Assembly (NCBI RefSeq): GCF_932274485.2
Contig: NC_065879.2
Location: 37,876,436-37,940,435 of the forward strand
Direction of reading: 5' to 3'
Origin: Patella vulgata
Taxonomy: Eukaryota > Mollusca > Gastropoda > Patellidae
DNA: 64,000 nt
Shown here: positions 57,520 to 64,000 of the stretch, piece after piece
Layout of the letters: every line of letters starts with the position of its first letter
Numbering within the stretch: position 1 is the stretch's first letter
Notes under the pieces: generated by a model
The model's database searches: none
The model's input: only the letters and a program-made list of their open reading frames with translations
What the model was told of the DNA's origin: nothing
Program-made: the position numbers and the translations under genes

Positions 57520-58580
57520 ATTAGGGATCAAATGTTTATCATGTTGATGTGTCTATTGTCTCTTATATTTATCATGCTGATGTGCAAGATGAGGCCATGT
57601 GACAAATCCTCATTAGAATACTTAACTTCGCGGTGACTAACAGATATAGATAACGTTACATGTACGTTATGCTTGTGTCTTCTGAATTCAGGGCTGGAAT
57701 ACTTCACCAAATTAGGACATTTCCAACTTTTTGATAAAATAGTGACAGTGTATGAATTAATCTCCTGTCTTGTGTTTTACGGGTTTGGATACGTCCGAGA
57801 ATTCTTTCCAAGTTTTAGTTATGGCCAATTGATGTGATTTGTTTTTGAGCTAAGCTAGGGATATACGAGGGAAATATGATATGTGATCGTATCGAAATGT
57901 ACATATCATATACACATGTATTGTAATCCCATAATTCGTTGTTTTGTATGAAAAAAAAGATTACTTATAATGTAAAATAAATTTTCGGAACAATGGTCTA
58001 TTTTAAGTCCGGTCGCCAAATCCAATATTTCGAGTGAACCTTTAAATTGTATACAAAGTTTTTTCATGATTGATTATAGTAGTCTAAGGTGTCCTCTTTA
58101 AGAATCAGGCGGGTGAACCTCGGTCACCCTTGAGCATTTTTAGAAATTCAAGATGGCGTCCAAGAAGACCGCTATTTCACATAATCCCCTATAACTTCCT
58201 TGGTATTCAGTCTAGGATGATAATTTTGGTGTCTTATCGTATGATTATGGAGCCACGGAATACACTAAAATCGTTCATTATGTTGTGGGATGATAGTAAA
58301 ATCCAAAATGCTAGACAGTACGGTCCTATAACTCGTTAGCGGCAGTTATGGACGATTATTTCACCAAACCCAACTATATCTAGAGACAAACTATGTATTT
58401 CGAACATAGGATCATATGAGTGATACGATAACTCCATATACATGCCTATCGGGGCCTTCGGGGCCACATGGACCGCACCTAAAAGGGGCGAGGAGAGGGG
58501 AACGAGCTATTTTTTGAATATTCAAAATATTTAAAAAACAATTTCTACCCGCAAACACGAAAATAACCGCCACAAAACTA
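57520..58580. other. Intergenic, no gene seen
   Basis: Contains a short direct repeat (TTTATCATGTTGATGTG and TTTATCATGCTGATGTG near 57535-57585) and a GC-rich GGGGCCTTCGGGGCCACATG near 58450. No supported coding exon. Confidence 0.5.
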
Positions 58581-58588
58581 GATAATAT

Positions 58589-58873
58589 TCAGTTTAATCC
58601 TTTAGTCGTGCATTGTGGCTGCAACCTGCGCCAACACAGGGGCAAAATACTGTAAATTCTAAACCACCCCCTAGTGCAGCTACAAGCAACCGTACTACGT
58701 GGAGTGTCACTCTTGCATCCGCATCTGATGAGCAAGTTGTATGGTTGTAATATTCCCTTAGCAATACAGTTCCGAATTGAGTTCCAGCGGATTACGATCT
58801 TCCAGTGAACAATAGGTTGAGCAAGTCTACATACAAATGTGCAAGAAAATAATTTACATTTTGTAGCAAACAA
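58589..58873 (-). pseudogene. Relic of the mobile ORF found in the 34455-35243 inverted repeat
   Basis: The minus strand reads LAQPIVHWKIVIRWNSIRNC, then ILQPYNLLIRCGCKSD and VACSCTRGWF, ending in a cysteine-rich run. The DNA block around 58733-58830 matches both arms of the intronic inverted repeat. The cysteine pattern resembles the RCNCK...CSCRKxGL motif of a repeated invertebrate ORF often linked to mobile elements; the link is from memory. Confidence 0.5.
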
Positions 58874-59199
58874 TAAACATACTTTCCAGCAGTATATGAA
58901 AAGATATCGAAAATGTCTTATTAAGATCGTTTTTTGACTTTAAATATCCCTCCCCTCCCCCCACTTAATAAAGTTTAGTACCGTGGAACTTTGATCTTTT
59001 TTCAAGGTATGGAAATATAAATGTGCCAGAAAATAACTTGAAAAGTTGTACGCTATTAAACTCTATTAATTGATTGGGAGGGGCACATTATATTCTGGCA
59101 CATTTAAATTTACATAGATTGAAAAAGGTATTACAGTTGGGTGAAGCTAAATACTATTGTAATATGGACTGGAAATCTTCCTTTGTTCTTTTCGTTGAA
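58874..59199. other. Intergenic, no gene seen
   Basis: Includes inverted short blocks (ATGTGCCAGAAAATAA near 59021 and TTATATTCTGGCACAT near 59088), so possibly part of a small fold-back repeat. Confidence 0.45.
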
Positions 59200-59425
59200 T
59201 AAGCAGATTGTTTACACTAGTTTTAGTAGAAATCATATAGAGAAGTGGGGTGGGTTTTCCGTGCAATAACAATAATATGCATGTTGAGCAGTTGTCAATG
59301 TTACAAGTCATTTATAGCACGCTTCACCCCGTCGGCCTCTGGTTAAACCTGTTAACTCATGAAAGCCGTGCTATAAATATAACTTAAACATGCATTATGC
59401 AAGAGCAAAATCTGCTTATTACAAG
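59200..59425. repeat. Nested fold-back structure
   Basis: Three ordered complementary pairs: AATAAGCAGATT with AATCTGCTTATT (outer), AATATGCATGTT with AACATGCATTAT (middle) and ATTTATAGCACG with CGTGCTATAAAT (inner). The order fits one imperfect hairpin. Confidence 0.65.
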
Positions 59426-60205
59426 TCTTTCTTTAGGCCTGAAATGTTATCTAAATTATCAATTAGACATTAATTAACTTATCCAGACCATAATAAACTC
59501 TCGATGTCAAGGCTAGCCTTCGATGTTGGCTAGATTAGATTCCTAAATGCCGCTAACGGACGTTGATAATTAAATCAATAAAAGTGGATAATCGAGAATA
59601 AGTTGTTTATAATAATGATTTTAGTAATGATGACCGAGACTATGCCAAAATTTCACCCGCTTCTTTCTCGGCTCATAGGGGATCAATTTGACTGAAATTT
59701 TCAGCAAATTAGCTTTACACTATCTAGTTTTTAACTATTATAGCGAGAACTGCCATCTCGTTATCTTATCTCCAATAATGTATCTTTAAGTTAGTGGTGT
59801 GTGGGGTGTGGGGGGGGGGGGGCAGTTAAGTGACGCTAAATACTATTAAGTTAGTGGGGGTGGGGGTATTTAAAAGTTAAAATACAGGTTATAGTGTATT
59901 GCATGAGTGGAAAGTATTTATTTCTTCATCCCTCTTTACATTCATGATTACATGATTTAGAAGAGATAAAACACCCTTTGGTTGGAGCAAAAAAATATGA
60001 CGCTATCAGACAAAACCTCAGTTCTGATAATAGACTACTTTCAATTTATTTTACTTCTCGAAAGCCCTGTCCGATTAGCCATACTACCCACGTGGTTTCA
60101 CTAGAGTCGCGATCATCGAGCGATTTTTCTGATTGTATATATGCTTGCTCGATTCTCCATTATTATATGGTGACTTATTGTATGCAACGTTGATTTCCGC
60201 TTACG
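59426..60205. other. Intergenic, no gene seen
   Basis: Includes a G run at about 59812-59822 and, at 59680-59790, the diverged partner of 42776-42900. Confidence 0.5.
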
Positions 60206-60210
60206 TCTTC

Positions 60211-60547
60211 ATAATATTCCGGTTCGATGGATTTCGAGAAATGTTTTTGGATAAATGTTATTGAAGAAATGTTTTTGGAGAAATGCTTTGCAAGATTTGT
60301 ATTTGGAGATTTGTATTTAGAAATTTGTTGTTCCAGATTTGTTTTTCGTTGTATTTCTCATACAATTTTACAAATTTGATATGAAAAATGTCTGATTTGT
60401 AAAACAAATATTGATTTTAAGATACAAATGTTAATTTTAGTATACAAATGTCGAAATACGACAACAAATGAAGAAATAAGAATTAAGAACTATGAATTAA
60501 GAAATAAAGACTAAGAACACTGAATAAAGGGCTGTTTGGTCTTCCAT
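60211..60547 (-). repeat. AT-rich dispersed repeat, inverted partner of 33961-34366
   Basis: Reverse complement of the copy at 33961, ending GGGCTGTTTGGTCTTCCAT. Confidence 0.8.
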
Positions 60548-60581
60548 AGATATGTTTTACCACCCCTGACTAACATATGTA

Positions 60582-60961
60582 AATGAAATGAAATGAAATG
60601 AAATGAGGTGTAACGTCCTACTGTTCTGCTCCTATACTGGGCTAATGAAGACGGGCATACGCCATACAGAGTACTATGAGGGAAATTTTGCCCGGACAGC
60701 GGCACTATCGCCTAGTCTTATATCGAATTCCAATTGCCAGAGGATCTTTTACGTGCATTCCAATTATACACGGGACCTCGGTTTTTCGTATCATCCGAAG
60801 GACTAGACAGCTGTCCTTGTCAGGCCCTCCGTTCTGCACCACTGACAAGGGGAAACCACGTCGGAAAATTCTTATGAACTTTCTCGGCCTATGCAGGGAT
60901 CGAACACCCGACCTCCAGGCTAGCGAGCCAGCGTTTTAACCAACTAGCCACCGTGGCTCCC
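60582..60961 (-). mobile_element. SINE family B, full-length with perfect target duplication
   Basis: 14-bp duplication GACTAACATATGTA (60568-60581 and 60962-60975). The layout is as for the copy at 48481, with four ATTTC-type units in the tail and a tRNA-like head on the minus strand. Confidence 0.93.
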
Positions 60962-60975
60962 GACTAACATATGTA

Positions 60976-62300
60976 CATATAAACTAAAATATATAAATTA
61001 AATATGAATTATGGTTAAAAATAGGTCTTGATGAATGAAAAAATGCAATATTTAGTCTATGATCACTCCCCTCTTACAAAAGGGTCACAGAATACACAAT
61101 ATTCACAAATTTGGGACGGCGTAGAAATATTTGGTGAGCTGTGTCCATTAACGTCTGACATGCACAACTGAGTTACTTCCCTTATATTATGATTTTACTT
61201 TTTGTTCATACTCGGCTTCCAAGCGTTCAAATATTATATTCATTATGCTGCTAAGAGGAAGTATTATACATATAAATCCAGTTTTCATGTTAATATAAAA
61301 GGTTTAACAAGTATTTTATTCGAGAGAAAATACGTATCAACAACTTGTCATCATGGAGAATATAGGTGAATTTAATGCTTATAAAAAACTGTTTAACGGG
61401 GTCTTATAGGTTATTTCATAATACCCGTATGTCTCCTATAAATAGCAAATAACCATAATCAAACAAGCTTTTATTATAAAACTCCTTGAACTCGCACAAT
61501 TATTTTCCCGTAATCGTTGATCTGGTAATTTTAAACTACGGTGACATATTTAGGTAGGGGGCTTTGGGTTATTAAAACTTAATTAATTTAGGTTGGGGTA
61601 CATAGTCGTGTATTTTTAAATATAGTTTATTATAAAGTTAAAACTTTATAATTTCCAATGAACTATCTAAATTTAAGGTTAAGTCTGGATTTCAGAATAA
61701 AATAATCAAATTAAGAATCACTGGATTTAAGGATTGAGTGAGAACGTTTAGTTTTTATTTGTTAACCACGCGAAGTTTGATTGGGGTCTGCGGTAGTCTT
61801 CACCAGGATATATTTGGCGGTTAAGATAAGTAAGTAATACCGAAATCCTAATAGTTCAACCATGAACCTCAGATAAATTGTTGAATTATAAATTACGAAT
61901 TGTTTAATATAAAAACTTATGAAACGTTTTGTACGAACGCTATGCAATTAAATTTGTAGCAAGTGAAAATGTTTAACTCATTTCGAGTCATCGTAATACG
62001 AAGTCAAAGAATCTGGGTTTAGTGACGAACCTTGGTGAACCCAATAAAACTATGGAGCAATACTTATCATCACTTAGCCACCTACCTCAATCAAATTTCC
62101 CATATTATTTGTATAAAAAATAGTGAGTAACCGGTATTTTTGAAACGGAAATATAGGTATGATGTCACATTGCACCGACATATCCCCATGGATGTTGTTG
62201 TAGTATGTGTGATGAAAATATATACGCTGATGTCGTCAGGTATACCAATTACTATATACATACCCGTTTCGTATTAAACGACTGGCTTATAGTGTGATTC
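60976..62300. other. Intergenic, no gene seen
   Basis: AT-rich sequence upstream of the small GTPase gene. No exon with splice support found. Confidence 0.5.
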
Positions 62301-62500
62301 ACAGCTTCTATATCAATGAATGACGGAGCCGTTCCCGAAATATCTGCCCACACGTGAGTATCAACACGCGCACTGTAGCAGACGACAGACTTATATCAGC
62401 CGAAACACCCACTCGACAACACTATATCTAAGCTGATAACTTTAAATAATCACTATATTTAGCTATTGTTAAACATGATAAATGATTTCACGACAGTTTG
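62301..62500 (+). other. Possible 5' non-coding exon of the small GTPase gene
   Basis: A strong donor TTTG|GTAAGAG at 62500/62501, and an acceptor TACGCTTTCAG ending at 63560, 50 bases before the GTPase ATG. Joining them gives a short upstream ORF that stops just before the ATG. The left boundary is unknown. Confidence 0.35.
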
Positions 62501-62612
62501 GTAAGAGAATTACTTTATGAAAGGATCGAATAAGGACATTTAATTTACGTAAGTATAAAATAATGTATGCTTATATAACATTACTGTTAACGTTCGATGC
62601 AAATAATAAGGA

Positions 62613-62800
62613 CTATAATCAATTTGTATTATTAACGAATTAAGAATTACACTGTGTCTTTAACGGAACCCTTACTAATATCCCAATAACTTACATCATT
62701 TAGTTCTAATCAATTTGTTTTATTAACGAAAATGTTAAGAAATATAATATGAATTACACTATGTCTTTACTGGTATCCCCATAACTTACATCATTTGGTT
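62613..62800 (+). repeat. Diverged 92-96-bp tandem duplication
   Basis: AATCAATTTGTATTATTAAC and AATCAATTTGTTTTATTAAC, GAATTACACTATGTCTTTAC-like, and CCATAACTTACATCATTTGG-like blocks in both units. Confidence 0.85.
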
Positions 62801-63503
62801 CTAATTATGATTGCTTAGCTCATGCCACTAAAGAATTTTAAAGTGAAATTAGAGATCTTAGGATCTGAAGAAATTTTGTTTTTACCTGTATGATACCTTT
62901 TAGGGTACAGTGATTAACACATTCTCAACGGTTCTACCATAGTACTTAAAATAGTGTTCGATAGTTGTCATAATGTAATATTTGATCTGGTTTGATATTT
63001 GGATTAATGGTAGGTAAAAGTGAAACCAACATACTTAATTTTTTCATTAGTGATCAGTAAGCGGAAGTCCGTGTCTAAACCAATCGATCCAGATCAGTGA
63101 TTCATCTGCGGACATCATTTATTTAATGTAGTAAGATGATAATTTCGCAAATATAATCATACGATGTAATTGAGACGTTTATCATTAAATTAAAATATAA
63201 CAACTATCTAAGCGTAATGACTACTTTTAGATATTTGATTTTAAGCCATACATTATGCAATTATCGAATTTTATCAAAATATTATAAATAAACATGACGT
63301 TCTCTTACAGTTGTTAAAAATAAAAGTTATTAAATGAATCATTGAATATAGCTGTCAAAATAAGACTCAGTAGACTTGTTAAAGACATGTTCCCGGGATT
63401 TTTTCTGCATTAAACTTTAAATCATAAACTGATGTATTATATAACATGATGTTTGAAAGTATAAAGGGATTTAGAAGTGTGCCATCATTACCAGACAATA
63501 TCT

Positions 63504-63528
63504 AATATATATATATATATATATATAT
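63504..63528. repeat. (TA)n microsatellite
   Basis: About twelve AT units, 32 bp before the acceptor of the GTPase exon. Confidence 0.9.
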
Positions 63529-63610
63529 GTGTTCTACAATAATAGACATTACGCTTTCAGGTTTGTGTACATCAAGCCTATAGTTTCCATCATTTTACAA
63601 CGTGTATAAA

Positions 63611-63743
63611 ATGGTATATGATGATAAAATTAAATGTGTTGTGGTTGGTGATGATTGGGTTGGGAAAACCAGTATGTTATTGGGCTATGCTACAAACAGA
63701 TATCCAACTAAACATGTACCTCCAGCCTTCGATAACTATGCAG
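63611..63743 (+). CDS. Atypical Rho/Rac-family small GTPase, first coding exon
   Basis: The exon (acceptor at 63560, donor CAG|GTGAGTG at 63743/63744) reads [20 protein letters not shown], then a divergent loop and [10 protein letters not shown]: clearly the Rac/Cdc42/RhoU start of the fold. The P-loop is G13-x4-GKT. Three key positions differ from Rac1: G12 equivalent is D15 (and A13 is W16), Y32 equivalent is H35, and T35 equivalent is P38. Normal Rho proteins keep T35 for Mg and effector binding. The rest of the gene lies beyond the window, so whether it is a functional atypical GTPase or a decaying copy cannot be decided. The frame is clean and the donor is good. Confidence 0.8.
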
Positions 63744-64000
63744 GTGAGTGTTCCATGGTGCTGCTCTTACCCGCCATGATGGTGCCTTTACCCCTCACGA
63801 TGGTGCCCTTACCCACCATGCTTGAGTGAGTAACCACATTAATGATTCAACAAGATATTGTATTACGTGAAAAGAACTTAGATATGAACAAATCTAGCGA
63901 TTTCTCATCTTTTGGAAGTTTCTTAAGCCAAGACAATTTGTTGAATTCAGATCTAATCACATAAAATAAATGAATGTTCATTGATATTAGCACTTCCTGT
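63744..64000 (+). other. Intron of the small GTPase gene
   Basis: Begins with a short imperfect repeat (CATGATGGTGCC, CACGATGGTGCCC, with TTACCC between) at about 63755-63820. No further exon before the window ends. Confidence 0.5.

Noticed and set aside
61352-61400. ATGGAGAATATAG followed by GTGAAT, considered as a tiny first exon
   Set aside because: Weak donor, and no compatible downstream exon before the GTPase gene.

Overview
The window is animal nuclear DNA: AT-rich, intron-bearing, and packed with SINEs, Tc1/mariner-type elements, MITEs and LINE relics. The repeat content (tRNA-headed SINEs ending in GGACGTTAAACCCCATTTC, RecQ-like helicase relics, GGAC-tailed degenerate tandem arrays) suggests a lophotrochozoan, most likely a mollusc. 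That assignment is inference, because no species-diagnostic sequence is present.

Left third (1-27 kb), dense in genes. DZIP1 (minus strand, 3' end outside the window) and DNAJC3 (plus strand, complete, 11 exons, 492 codons) lie head to head across a short promoter region. That region carries a perfect ER-stress element, CCAAT-N9-CCACG, 68 bp upstream of the DNAJC3 start. The two genes are also neighbours in divergent orientation on human chromosome 13q32, so this looks like ancient conserved microsynteny. An apparently intact Tc1-type DD34E transposon follows, and then MPDU1 (minus strand, complete, 5 exons, 243 codons). DNAJC3 and MPDU1 both act at the endoplasmic reticulum, one in luminal folding and stress and the other in dolichol-linked sugar use.

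Middle (27-36 kb). A complete eight-exon short-chain dehydrogenase, closest to 3-hydroxybutyrate dehydrogenase of the 260-residue type, lies on the plus strand. Its last intron holds a large inverted repeat built from a mobile ORF relic.

Right half (36-63.5 kb) looks at first like a repeat desert. Four small exons joined by strong splice sites and consistent phases (40041-40074, 50786-50909, 52167-52297, 53144-53229) read as a complete 124-residue protein. It has an N-terminal signal peptide, six mature cysteines and a C-terminal hydrophobic GPI-type tail. I recognise no family for it. Two upstream alternative acceptors would give tail-less, soluble forms. Its 10.7 kb first intron contains a LINE endonuclease fragment, a MITE with long inverted ends, a RecQ-like exon relic, SINEs, an LTR fossil and a LINE carrying a nested SINE. 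Downstream lie a 2.3 kb inverted-end element filled with tandem repeats and a decayed Tc1-type element.

Right edge. The first coding exon of a Rho/Rac-type small GTPase starts at 63611. It has unusual residues at the positions equivalent to Rac G12, Y32 and T35.

All gene models come from reading splice sites and translated similarity by eye. No database search was possible.
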